Shown piece after piece: positions 50,051 through 58,599 of a DNA stretch of 64,000 nt (within the stretch, counting starts at the first letter, position 1; every line of letters begins with the position of its first letter). Below the pieces are notes generated by a model, which saw nothing but the letters and a program-made list of their open reading frames with translations, was not told the origin of the DNA and made no database searches. A program made the translations under genes and the position numbers. This DNA is from Bacillus sp. FJAT-27264 (GTDB lineage: Bacteria; Bacillota; Bacilli; Paenibacillales; Paenibacillaceae), in NCBI RefSeq assembly GCF_001682855.1, contig NZ_MAQW01000031.1:186487-250486 (forward strand). The letters run 5' to 3'.

Positions 50051-50224
50051 AACGCTGACCTATCAAAGCGAACTATTGTACATCGAGAGATCCAAGAGAA
50101 ACCCAATTATATCCAACAGAAAATAACATTAACTCAAACCCATTCAAATTAAATTCAACCCATAATCACTCAGTATAGTTCGAAATCAATCCAAATCTAA
50201 CACATAAATCAGGAGGGATTTACC

Positions 50225-51769
50225 ATGATTATTCCAGTTAAGAAACGAATTCAGATTTTTGATACCACGCTGCGTGACGGTGAGCAAGCACCAGGTGCGA
50301 GCCTGACGCCGGAGCAAAAGATACTGCTGGCTTACAAGCTTGCAGAGTTGGGCGTAGACGTGATGGAACCGGGATTTCCCGTGTCTAGCCCTGGTGACTT
50401 TAACGCGGTAGAGACCATTTCGCGCAAAATACGGAACGTAGAAATTTGCGGATTTGCCCGTGCGGTCAAGGGTGATATCGATGCGGCTGTAAAGGCAACC
50501 CGTGATGCCGAGCGTCGGCGGATTCACCTGTTCATCTCCTCCTCGGACATTCATCTTCAGCATCAACTGCGGATGAGCAGACCCGAAGTGGTGGCAAAAG
50601 CCCGTGAGATGACGGCATATGCCCGTCAATTCACAGATGTTGTAGAGTTCACGGCGATGGACGCCGCTCGGACCAATATTGATGACCTGATTGAAATGGT
50701 GGAGGCTGTCATCGAAGAAGGCGCTACTATTATTAACCTGCCAGATACGGTTGGTTACGCCCTGCCACATGAATACGGCGAGATGTTCCGGCGGGTGCGG
50801 CTGGGGGCCAGAGGTGGAGATAAAGTCATCTACAGTGCCCACTGTCACAATGATCTGGGGCTTGCCGTGGCTAACAGCCTGGCGGCCATTGAGGGAGGCG
50901 CGACGCAAATCGAGGTCACCGTCAATGGTGTCGGTGAGCGAACAGGCAACTGTGCACTGGAGGAGCTGGTCATGGCGCTGGAGACCCGTGGCGATGTTCT
51001 GGGTGCAGAGACGGGCATTGCACTGGATCAGCTGTATGAGTCTTCACGACTGATCAGTAGCGCGATGCATTTTCCTATTGCTTACAATAAGCCGGTCGTC
51101 GGCAGAAATGCATTTCAGCATGAGTCAGGCATTCACCAGGATGGCTTGCTGAAGGACCGCAGTACCTATGAGATCATGGACCCGGAACGCCTTGGCATTC
51201 CGCGCAGCATGATTATCCTGGGCAAACACTCCGGCCGACATGCATTGAAAGACAGAGCAGCAAAATACGGCATTGCATTGGAACCGGCGGAGCTGGATGC
51301 CCTGTACGAGACGTTCAAAGAAACAGCTGACCGGCAAAAGGTTGTCAGCGATGAACAGCTTCTGCAGATGGTGAGCAGCACGACTGGACAGCAGGCCCAG
51401 GTCTATGAACTGGGCGAGGTACAGGTGCTGGCCGGAAGCGCAGCGCGGCGTGTGGCTGCTGTGACGGTACGTCACTTGCAGAGCGGCAGCGAGACCTCGC
51501 ATACCAGTACAGGTGATGGTCCTCTTGGAGCGATTATTGCCGCGATTGGGCAAGGGATTGCGGAGGATATTGATTTTGCCGGGCTGGAGCTTCACTCGCT
51601 GGGCAGCGGGGAGAATGCCCAGGCCCAGGCCGCTGTGATGGTGGAATGGGGAGGCGTCAAATTCAGGGGTACGGCGATCCACCAGGATATTGTAATGGCC
51701 GCTGGACTGGCCTATATTGCAGCCTGCAACGCAGCGCTTCTCTCCGCACGGAGTGTGGAGGCGGAGTAG
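50225..51769 (+). CDS. leuA: 2-isopropylmalate synthase
   Basis: A 514-residue enzyme of leucine biosynthesis that condenses acetyl-CoA with 2-oxoisovalerate. The catalytic domain starts IQIFDTTLRDGEQAPGASL and has metal-binding HCHNDLGLAVANS; VNGVGERTGNCALEELVMAL and NAFQHESGIHQDGLLKDRSTYEI are typical. Residues from about 390 form the regulatory domain for leucine feedback. AGGAGG precedes ATG 50225. No other leu/ilv gene is beside it. The tandem leucine-type T-boxes upstream fit its role. Confidence 0.93.
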   Translation: MIIPVKKRIQIFDTTLRDGEQAPGASLTPEQKILLAYKLAELGVDVMEPGFPVSSPGDFNAVETISRKIRNVEICGFARAVKGDIDAAVKATRDAERRRIHLFISSSDIHLQHQLRMSRPEVVAKAREMTAYARQFTDVVEFTAMDAARTNIDDLIEMVEAVIEEGATIINLPDTVGYALPHEYGEMFRRVRLGARGGDKVIYSAHCHNDLGLAVANSLAAIEGGATQIEVTVNGVGERTGNCALEELVMALETRGDVLGAETGIALDQLYESSRLISSAMHFPIAYNKPVVGRNAFQHESGIHQDGLLKDRSTYEIMDPERLGIPRSMIILGKHSGRHALKDRAAKYGIALEPAELDALYETFKETADRQKVVSDEQLLQMVSSTTGQQAQVYELGEVQVLAGSAARRVAAVTVRHLQSGSETSHTSTGDGPLGAIIAAIGQGIAEDIDFAGLELHSLGSGENAQAQAAVMVEWGGVKFRGTAIHQDIVMAAGLAYIAACNAALLSARSVEAE

Positions 51770-51773
51770 CTAA

Positions 51774-51944
51774 AGGTTTGCGCTGGCCAACCTGTTCGGC
51801 AGATCGCCGCTAGAAATTAGCTTTACGATCGCGCTGGGGGCCGTTGTATCCGCGATTTTCAGCCCCATAGTTCTTCAGGTTTCGATGAGCGGGGAGGCAT
51901 CGCCTGCGCTTAGCTGTCTTATACTGACTAGACCCGCTGTCTGA
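51774..51944 (+). pseudogene. Possible remnant of a membrane protein C-terminus
   Basis: An open frame of about 56 codons without a start reads LANLFGRSPLEISFTIALGAVV, then SAIFSPIVLQ. A hydrophobic segment of this type could be the last membrane helix of a transporter. It has no start and no ribosome binding site, begins right after leuA and runs into the terminator. It may be chance. Confidence 0.25.
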
Positions 51945-51968
51945 TCCGGAGATAGCGGGTTCTTTTTT
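51932..51968 (+). terminator. Terminator after leuA
   Basis: ACCCGCT pairs with AGCGGGT, with inner TCT/GGA extension, followed by TCTTTTTT. Confidence 0.8.
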
Positions 51969-52014
51969 GCCATAAAATCACGGGAAATATTAAGGGAAAT
52001 CACCTTTGTCAAGG

Positions 52015-52273
52015 TGTGGACAACGTTATCCACATATTCCGGCCGAATTGTGTAAAAAGTGCGTAAAATCAGCAATACCAGCTCTTTTTTTAATGACTTT
52101 AATCAGGTGGGGAAGAGAGGGGTTGTTCTGTGGAAATTGTGGATAATGTGTATAATTCGGTGGATAATATTTCCTTGACAACAGAAAGGGCGATTTAATC
52201 CATAAAAAAAGCCCCGAAGGGCTGTTTTTAACGAAGAGTTATGCACGAAAACTGGGGATAGAGTTGTGGATAA
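52015..52273. other. Intergenic cluster of DnaA boxes
   Basis: Perfect TTATCCACA boxes occur at 52026-52034 (+), 52138-52146 (-) and 52265-52273 (-). One-mismatch boxes are at 52015-52023 (TGTGGACAA) and 52159-52167 (GGTGGATAA). Five sites in 260 bp of non-coding DNA far exceed chance. The stretch also holds AT-rich sequence and a terminator. Confidence 0.7.
52204..52229. terminator. Bidirectional terminator between leuA and the ABC-F gene
   Basis: AGCCC-cgaa-GGGCT with A-run before and T-run after, between convergent genes. Confidence 0.8.
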
Positions 52274-52327
52274 GTATGTTTGAACAAATTGAGAATTGTT
52301 GAAATATTTTTTTGAAGCCGATTTACA

Positions 52328-54286
52328 TTATTCGTCAGCAAGGATTTCCCATTCGCTAAAAATTTGACTCAATCGTTCCTTCTTATCCTTTAAATCTTCT
52401 TCATGCTGCTGAAGTGCCATATAGTCCTGGTAGACTTCCGGCTTGGTCATCTCATTCTCTATAAAAGCAATTTCTTCTTCCAATGTTGCGATGCCCTCTT
52501 CCAGTTCAGCGATCCGCCGCTGGCGGTTACGTTCCTCGCGCTTAGCCTGTTTGTCCGCTTCAAAGGAAGAGGCTGTGCCTTTCTCGGTGGGAGGTGGCTC
52601 TTTATCGATGTTTTTAGCGGCAGACTTGAGCGCAGCTTGTTCGGCCGCCTCCTTGGCGATGTCCTCTAGCTCCCGCTTTTTCTCAATATAGTCGTCGTAG
52701 TTGCCGAGATACGGGTCGATGCCATCCGGGTGCAATTCCAGCACACGCTCTGCCATTTTATTGAGGAAATAACGGTCATGGGAAATGAATAGCAGTGTGC
52801 CTTCAAAATCAATCAGGGCTGATTCCAGCACTTCACGGCTGACGAGATCCAGGTGGTTCGTCGGCTCATCCAGAATGAGCATGTTGGCGCCGCGCAGCAT
52901 CAGCTTGGAGAGCGCCACCCGCGCTTTTTCCCCACCGCTCAGTGCAGAGACTTTCTTCAGAACATCTTCACCACTGAACAGGAAGTTGCCGAGGATGGTA
53001 CGAATTCTGGCTTCCTCCAGCATCGGGTATTCGCTCCACAGCTCTTCCAGAACCGTATTTCGCGGGTTCAGGCGTGTCTGCTCCTGGTCATAGTACCCGA
53101 TCTTAACTTTGGTGCCCCAGTTTACGGTTCCAGCAGAAGGTTCGCGCGTGCCCATCATGCATTGCAGCATCGTGGACTTGCCGATCCCGTTCGGTCCAAT
53201 TAACGCGGCGGTCTCGCCCCGGCGTAGTTCAAAAGAGGCATTGCGGAACAGCGGGGACTGTCCCTCACCGAAGGCAACGGCCACATCACGTACCTGCAGC
53301 ACCTCTTTGCCTGACATGAAGTCTGGCTCAAAAGCGAAGTTGGCCTTTTTCAGGTCGCCTAGCGGTTTGTCGATCCGGTCCATCTTCTCCAGTGCTTTGC
53401 GTCGGCTCTGTGCCCGTTTGGTTGTGGAGGCCCGGACGATGTTGCGCTGTACGAACTCCTCCATCTTGGCGATCTCGCCCTGTTGTTTCTCATACTGCTT
53501 GAGACGTGCTTCATATTCGGCTGCCTTGATATCTACATAACGGCTGTAATTGCCCGTGTACCGCCGGGACTGGTGCCGCTCAATCTCTACAATTGTTGTC
53601 ACCAGCCGGTCGAGGAAATACCGGTCATGGGAAACCACGAGAATGCCGCCGGAATAACCGCGTAGATAATCCTCCAGCCAGGTCAAAGTCTCGATGTCTA
53701 AATGGTTGGTAGGCTCATCCAGCATGAGCAGGTCCGGAGCCTGAAGCAGAATCCGTGCTAATGCGAGCCGTGTCTTCTGCCCGCCGCTTAAGGTGGAAAT
53801 CCGTGTGTCCGGCGCAAATTCGCCGAAGCCCATACCATGCAAGACGCTGCGAATCCGGGTATTCATCTCATAGCCACCGTGGTCCTTGAACCAGTCGGAT
53901 TGACGGGCATAACGCTCTAGGAGATCCTCGTAGCGTTTGGGGTCGTCTGCCAGTGAGGGATTCGCAATCTGTTCCTCCAGCCGCCGAAGTTCAGATTCAG
54001 CTTCTATTAACGGAGCGAAGACCGCCAGCATTTCTTCTTCTATGGTCTTGTCCGATTGTAGTCCGCTGTTCTGGGCCAGATAGCCAATGGTCGTTTCTTT
54101 GGATTTATGAATTTGCCCGCTGTCAAAAGACAGTTCACCCGCCAAAATTTGCAGAAAAGTGGATTTCCCGGCTCCGTTGACTCCGACTAGGCCTACCCGC
54201 TCTTTTTCGTTAACCTGAAGGTTGATACCGTCCAGCACGCTTTGTATTCCATATAATTTCGTAATTCCTGTTGCTTGAAGAAGCAT
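52328..54286 (-). CDS. ydiF: ABC-F family ATPase (YdiF-like)
   Basis: A 652-residue soluble protein with two ABC domains and no membrane segment. Walker A GVNGAGKSTFL (about 36) and GPNGIGKSTML (about 362); signatures LSGGQKTRLALARIL and LSGGEKARVALSKLM; Walker B LLMLDEPTNHLDIE and MLILDEPTNHLDLV. A linker with a coiled coil joins them, and the C-terminus (about 545-652) is a charged coiled coil. ABC-F proteins act on the ribosome. In Bacillus the orthologue sits between the tsaD and tat genes, as here. GGAGG precedes the ATG. Confidence 0.93.
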   Translation of the reverse strand: MLLQATGITKLYGIQSVLDGINLQVNEKERVGLVGVNGAGKSTFLQILAGELSFDSGQIHKSKETTIGYLAQNSGLQSDKTIEEEMLAVFAPLIEAESELRRLEEQIANPSLADDPKRYEDLLERYARQSDWFKDHGGYEMNTRIRSVLHGMGFGEFAPDTRISTLSGGQKTRLALARILLQAPDLLMLDEPTNHLDIETLTWLEDYLRGYSGGILVVSHDRYFLDRLVTTIVEIERHQSRRYTGNYSRYVDIKAAEYEARLKQYEKQQGEIAKMEEFVQRNIVRASTTKRAQSRRKALEKMDRIDKPLGDLKKANFAFEPDFMSGKEVLQVRDVAVAFGEGQSPLFRNASFELRRGETAALIGPNGIGKSTMLQCMMGTREPSAGTVNWGTKVKIGYYDQEQTRLNPRNTVLEELWSEYPMLEEARIRTILGNFLFSGEDVLKKVSALSGGEKARVALSKLMLRGANMLILDEPTNHLDLVSREVLESALIDFEGTLLFISHDRYFLNKMAERVLELHPDGIDPYLGNYDDYIEKKRELEDIAKEAAEQAALKSAAKNIDKEPPPTEKGTASSFEADKQAKREERNRQRRIAELEEGIATLEEEIAFIENEMTKPEVYQDYMALQQHEEDLKDKKERLSQIFSEWEILADE

Positions 54287-54563
54287 AATGATGAAACCTC
54301 CACCCTAGCATATTACGCCTTGGCGTTGTCGCCTCAGCCGCTATAATCACATATTCCTTTTAGTTTACATGAAAAGCGTTTCAGGTGCGAGAGTCTGCCG
54401 GGGGGAAGAAGACCCGAACGTTTCACGAACAGGGCTCGGGACACGGGGAACGCCCGTGCGCAAAACCATGTCTTCGGGCTATCTTGGCGAACCGGGGAGA
54501 AGAGTGGTAAACTAATCTTACAAACTAGGAGAAACGACGGACAGAAGAAGGAGGCGGCTGCTT
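54287..54563. other. Spacer between the divergent ABC-F and folate genes
   Basis: About 275 bases without a gene; several GC-rich segments with short inverted pieces, no clear function. Promoters for both divergent genes must lie here, but I see no strong consensus. Confidence 0.5.
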
Positions 54564-55214
54564 ATGACGGGCTTGCATGAAGAGCTTGTGCGAAGAAAGC
54601 GCGAGTTGCGGGCGCAGCAGGCTAACGCTCGGGACAGTCTGTCCCCGGGGCAGCGCAGCGAGTTGTCCGCTAAGGTCTGCCGCAAAGCTTGGGCGTGGAG
54701 TGAGTCTGAGACTCTGTCTTCAATTATGGCCTATGTATCCTTCCGTTCAGAACTGAACACCCAGCCGTTAATCACACGCGCTTGGGAAGCTGGGTGCGAG
54801 GTGCTACTGCCCCGGGTTGTTCCCGGCAGCAGAGCCATGACACTGCATCGTGTCACTTCCTGGGAGGAGTTGTCCGTCGGTACGTATGGTATCATGGAGC
54901 CGACAGCGGCCGGAGAGGATGTGGGGACCATGGTCTCCAGCAAACTTCCGGCCGCAGTATTCGTACCGGGACTGGCATTTGATACCAGGGGCGGACGCCT
55001 CGGATATGGACGGGGTTATTATGACCGTCTGCGTGCATCCTGGGAGACCAGCGGTCTCTATGAAGGAGTGAGCCCCCCGCTTTGGATCGGGCTGGCCTAC
55101 GACATGCAGATCGTGGAAGAAGTACCTATGGATGATCATGATGCTATTATGGACATGCTGATTACGGAGCATGGCGTGCTGGATTGCCATAACGGAGAGT
55201 TTCTCAAGGGATAA
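54564..55214 (+). CDS. 5-formyltetrahydrofolate cyclo-ligase
   Basis: A 216-residue enzyme that converts 5-formyl-THF to 5,10-methenyl-THF with ATP. Start RRKRELRAQQANARDSLSPGQRSEL, then VLLPRVVPGS, and the hallmark VFVPGLAFDTRGGRLGYGRGYYDRLRAS near residue 140. The C-terminal GLAYDMQIVEEVPMDDHD is also typical. AAGGAGG precedes the ATG. Confidence 0.92.
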   Translation: MTGLHEELVRRKRELRAQQANARDSLSPGQRSELSAKVCRKAWAWSESETLSSIMAYVSFRSELNTQPLITRAWEAGCEVLLPRVVPGSRAMTLHRVTSWEELSVGTYGIMEPTAAGEDVGTMVSSKLPAAVFVPGLAFDTRGGRLGYGRGYYDRLRASWETSGLYEGVSPPLWIGLAYDMQIVEEVPMDDHDAIMDMLITEHGVLDCHNGEFLKG

Positions 55215-55300
55215 CCCCTGACAGCAAGAAGTGCAGAAGCTCTAGAAGCGCGCTGCACTGCATAACGATACATAGCATATAAGAGAAGGAGGGCGAACCT

Positions 55301-55786
55301 ATGGCGTGGAAAACAGCAATCCTGACGGCCAGCGATAAAGGGGCCAGGGGCGAACGGGAAGACACGAGCGCCCAGGTGATCCGGGAGCTGGTAGAAGAGG
55401 AGCTTGGAGGGGAGATTGTTGAGTATCGAATTGTCCCTGATGAGCAGGATGAGATTATTGCAGCTTTAATAGAATTGACTGATTATTTTCAGGCAGACCT
55501 GGTACTTACAACCGGGGGGACGGATCTTGCCATCCGTGATGTAACGCCAGAAGCCACCCGGCGTGTCATTGAACGTGAGGTGCCAGGACTTTCCGAGGCG
55601 ATGCGTAGCACGGTCATGCAGAAGAACCGTGCAGTGATGCTCTTTCGCGGCATTTGCGGCATACGCGGACGTACGCTGATTGTGAATCTGCCAGGTACGC
55701 CGAAAGGTGTGCACGAGAATCTGGCAGCCATCATGGACCAGCTTCCTGAGGCATTATTAATGGTGACTGGACAGTATCGCCAATAA
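55301..55786 (+). CDS. moaB: Molybdenum cofactor biosynthesis protein B (MoaB/Mog type)
   Basis: A 161-residue protein: KTAILTASDKGARGEREDTSAQVI, VPDEQDEIIAALIEL, LVLTTGGTDLAIRDVTPEATR and LIVNLPGTPKGVHENLAAI are family hallmarks, with GGTG binding molybdopterin. It adenylylates molybdopterin before molybdate insertion. The gene lies before tatA, where Bacillus has moaC; Tat exports molybdenum enzymes. AAGGAGGG precedes the ATG. Confidence 0.9.
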   Translation: MAWKTAILTASDKGARGEREDTSAQVIRELVEEELGGEIVEYRIVPDEQDEIIAALIELTDYFQADLVLTTGGTDLAIRDVTPEATRRVIEREVPGLSEAMRSTVMQKNRAVMLFRGICGIRGRTLIVNLPGTPKGVHENLAAIMDQLPEALLMVTGQYRQ

Positions 55787-55925
55787 CACTGTTTTCCCGA
55801 GTCATTTTCTTGTCATGTCACCCTATCACTCGAAGAAAATCGATGGATGTGTGATATAAGTTATGGTATTATTAAATCGTCGTAAACGGTATCATGAACG
55901 GACAGAATGACAAGGAGGATAAACA

Positions 55926-56171
55926 ATGTTTAGTGGAATTGGTACTCCGGGAATTATCTTGCTGGTGATACTGGCGCTGTTGCTCTTTGGTCCGAATAAG
56001 CTTCCCGAACTGGGCCGGGCAGTTGGACGAACCTTCCGCGAGTTCAAGGAAGGTGCACGTGATATCGTCGGTGATTCTGAGCCGGCCAAGAAGAGCGAAG
56101 CTCCACCAGCGCCGGAAGCCCCGCAGAATGCAGCGGCCAATGTTCCGCAGGACAGACGTCTACCGGAATAA
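55926..56171 (+). CDS. tatA: Sec-independent protein translocase TatA
   Basis: An 81-residue protein: one N-terminal membrane helix (GIGTPGIILLVILALLLFGPNKLPELGRAVG, with the FGPxKLPELG motif), an amphipathic helix (RTFREFKEGARDIVG) and a Pro/Ala-rich tail. TatA makes the translocation pore for folded proteins. AAGGAGGA precedes the ATG. It is followed by tatC. Confidence 0.93.
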   Translation: MFSGIGTPGIILLVILALLLFGPNKLPELGRAVGRTFREFKEGARDIVGDSEPAKKSEAPPAPEAPQNAAANVPQDRRLPE

Positions 56172-56186
56172 TAGAACAATTAAGGC

Positions 56187-56238
56187 GGGGGTTTTCTCTT
56201 AAGTCGGCTAGTGACTTTGGAGAGCACCCTCTTTTTTT
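56187..56238 (+). terminator. Hairpin with T-run between tatA and tatC
   Basis: GGGGG/CCCTC, TCTC/GAGA and AAGTC/GACTT helices followed by seven T. It would reduce tatC transcription relative to tatA. Confidence 0.6.
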
Positions 56239-56253
56239 AAGTTGGTATCAGAA

Positions 56254-56309
56254 AACCCCACAAAGTATGGTGACAGAGCAGCGAGCTCCATGCTTTGTGG
56301 GGTTATTTT
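56254..56309 (+). promoter_or_regulatory. Second hairpin upstream of tatC
   Basis: AACCCCACAAAG (56254-56265) pairs with CTTTGTGGGGTT (56293-56304), with ATGG/CCAT inside, then ATTTTG. It ends about 20 bases before the tatC start. Confidence 0.6.
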
Positions 56310-56329
56310 GTGTCATGGGTGGTGTCTGC

Positions 56330-57100
56330 ATGTCTGTGAAGGGTGATGAGATGTCGCTCGTCGATCATCTCACCGAATTGCGAAAACGGATTATTTATGT
56401 GCTGATTATCTTTGTACTGGGCTTGGTGGGCGGATTGTTCTGCGCGAAGCCGATCTACGAATATCTGATCCGTTCCGATCTGGCACAAGGCTTCGTGCTA
56501 CACGCCTTCTCTTTCTGGGACGGAATTGGCATGTACATGAAGATTGCCATGGCCGTATCACTGGCCATTTCCGTTCCTTTTATCATCTATCAGCTATGGG
56601 CATTCGTTAGTCCAGGGCTGCGTCAGGTGGAGCGGAACGCGGCGCTGCGTTATGTGCCGTACGTATTCATCCTTTTTATCCTCGGAATATTATTCGCTTA
56701 TTACATTGTATTTCCGATGGCGCTTTCTTTTACAATCTCCATCACAAGAGATATGGGACTAGAAGAAACTTATGGCATTGCTCAATATTTTGAGTTTATG
56801 TTCAGCCTGGTTTTGCCGATGGCACTGCTGTTTGAGCTGCCGCTGGTGGTTATGTTCTTGACCAAAATCAGAATTCTTAACCCACTGCGTCTGCGCAAAC
56901 TGCGACGGTATGCGTATTTCGTTCTGGTCTTTATCGGGATCGTGATTACCCCGCCCGATTTCATCTCTGACTTTCTGGTAGCGATTCCGCTGCTGATTCT
57001 GTATGAATTCAGCGTGTTTCTCTCTGCCTTTGTATACCGCAAGCAACTCGCTGCGGATAAGGAGCTGGAGGAGCGGTACGTTAAGCGACAGGAGGATTAA
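56330..57100 (+). CDS. tatC: Sec-independent protein translocase TatC
   Basis: A 256-residue protein with six membrane helices. The conserved cytoplasmic start MSLVDHLTELRKRIIYVLI, then SFWDGIGMYMKIAMAVSLAISVPFIIYQLWAFVSPGL and later FELPLVVMFLTKI, fit. TatC binds twin-arginine signal peptides. I use ATG 56330 (GGGTGG upstream); ATG 56351 (AAGGGTG upstream) is a close alternative. The frame is open from 56267, but that lies inside a hairpin. Confidence 0.9.
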   Translation: MSVKGDEMSLVDHLTELRKRIIYVLIIFVLGLVGGLFCAKPIYEYLIRSDLAQGFVLHAFSFWDGIGMYMKIAMAVSLAISVPFIIYQLWAFVSPGLRQVERNAALRYVPYVFILFILGILFAYYIVFPMALSFTISITRDMGLEETYGIAQYFEFMFSLVLPMALLFELPLVVMFLTKIRILNPLRLRKLRRYAYFVLVFIGIVITPPDFISDFLVAIPLLILYEFSVFLSAFVYRKQLAADKELEERYVKRQED

Positions 57101-58340
57101 CGGGTGTACATGTTGAGCGATGTGTTCCTGAAGCAGCATTCTGCAACAAGCGTGACTGAATTCTCCCCATGATCAGGGTGAAAAGGGCAATCAGCACGAA
57201 TAGGGCAGTGCCGTTCCAGAGGTCCAGGACAATGCCGCCCAGCAGTGGGCCAAGCGCCCTGGAGACTTGAGGACCCATGCCATAGATGGCGAAGGCATAC
57301 CCTCGCTGATCGGCCGTAGCCATCTCGGCAACGGCCTTCTGCGCATGAGGTCCATGCAGCATCTCCCCGACAGAGAAGATGAATTCTGCGGTCAGCAGCA
57401 GGACAAGCGTAGGGGCGAATCCGTAGCCGAGTGCAACTGCAGCGAAGAGCAGGTAGGCGATGCTAAGCATGCGGCTTGCTGTGAAACGTGCCGTCACTTT
57501 GGCGACCCACAGCTGGAGCAGGATGACCGTCACACCATTGAAGGTCAGCATCGTGGCAAGTACGGTTTTATAGTTATCGAAATGCGTCTGTAGCTGAAAA
57601 GGTAATGTGGAGTCCACCTGGGCATACAGAAAGCCGACAGGCAGGTAGCAGAGTGTCAGCCAGAGAATCATCCGGTTCTCTGGCTGTTTTGCTGCCGTTA
57701 GCCAAGGTACGGCTGCCACAGCAGTTTGTCTGCTTCCCTCCAGCCTGGATGGTGCTGATTCCCTCAGGCGGAGCCAGAGCAGTCCTGAGTAGGCAGCCAG
57801 CAGCAGTGCGGCGATCCAGAAGACGATATGCACGTTCCAGGAGAACAGCATCAGTCCGAGGGCGGGACCGAAGGCAGCGCCAAAATTAAGCGCCATATGC
57901 AGCAGCGCATAGACCTCGGCCCGTTTCTCCGGCTGGACAATGTCGGAGATTTGAGCGCTGGCCGCTGGCTGGAACAGGGCGGAGCCGATCCCGTTCAGGA
58001 TAGAGGCGGCTGCGAAGAGGATGATTCCATCCGCCAGGGCATAGCCGGCGAAGGATAGGGTTTGTAACAGTAGCGAAGCAACCATAATTGGCTTGCGTCC
58101 ATACCGGTCACTGAGGCTTCCGCCGCCGATTCCGGCGAAGATGCCGAATAAGGGCTGCAGGCCGACAATTAGAATCGGGAGCAGCACAGAGCCGTTCATT
58201 TGGTCATGCAAGTATAAGACCAGAAAAGGCCGGATCATGAACATCGTTAATGAACTGAGAATAGTACCTGTGAACTGGAGCCAAATGGCCCCGTCGTAGG
58301 ACCGAAAGAATGATAATAGGTTGATTTTATTGGCTGTCAT
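57081..58340 (-). CDS. MFS transporter
   Basis: A 419-residue membrane protein with about 12 membrane segments and the MFS motif GGSLSDRYGRKPIM between helices 2 and 3. It is of the multidrug efflux type (YdeR/YceJ-like), with SAQISDIVQPEKRAEVYAL after helix 5. The C-terminal end overlaps the tatC end by 20 bases on the other strand. It is divergent from a LysR regulator, which probably controls it. Confidence 0.88.
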   Translation of the reverse strand: MTANKINLLSFFRSYDGAIWLQFTGTILSSLTMFMIRPFLVLYLHDQMNGSVLLPILIVGLQPLFGIFAGIGGGSLSDRYGRKPIMVASLLLQTLSFAGYALADGIILFAAASILNGIGSALFQPAASAQISDIVQPEKRAEVYALLHMALNFGAAFGPALGLMLFSWNVHIVFWIAALLLAAYSGLLWLRLRESAPSRLEGSRQTAVAAVPWLTAAKQPENRMILWLTLCYLPVGFLYAQVDSTLPFQLQTHFDNYKTVLATMLTFNGVTVILLQLWVAKVTARFTASRMLSIAYLLFAAVALGYGFAPTLVLLLTAEFIFSVGEMLHGPHAQKAVAEMATADQRGYAFAIYGMGPQVSRALGPLLGGIVLDLWNGTALFVLIALFTLIMGRIQSRLLQNAASGTHRSTCTPVNPPVA

Positions 58341-58599
58341 GAAGTGTTTTCCCCGCTTTCTTTCACTTGGCTAGTGCATTCATTTATAGTTCCAAATTCT
58401 CGTATGCCAGGCTTCAGTCCATCAAAGGTCCTGTCTTTTCAATTTCGTTCTCGATTGGCACAACTGGAGTATACATGCTGCTATTTTGTTAGTAAAATTA
58501 AGGTTGATGATGTTGTTATTAGTTTTTACTAATGGCTGATTTGGGCTTGATGTACCACAGAGGGGAGGATTCTTCTGCCGGCTTCCGGCAGGGAGGAAG

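Larger units (their letters stand above)
49508..50224. other. Long gene-free spacer between T-box 2 and leuA
   Basis: About 715 bases hold no convincing gene. They include three similar hairpins (49766-49954), seven 11-bp tandem repeats (49974-50050) and AT-rich sequence before the leuA ribosome binding site. Confidence 0.7.

Noticed and set aside
52015..52273. Replication origin oriC
   Set aside because: DnaA boxes are present, but no dnaA, dnaN or rpmH genes and no clear AT-rich unwinding element next to them.
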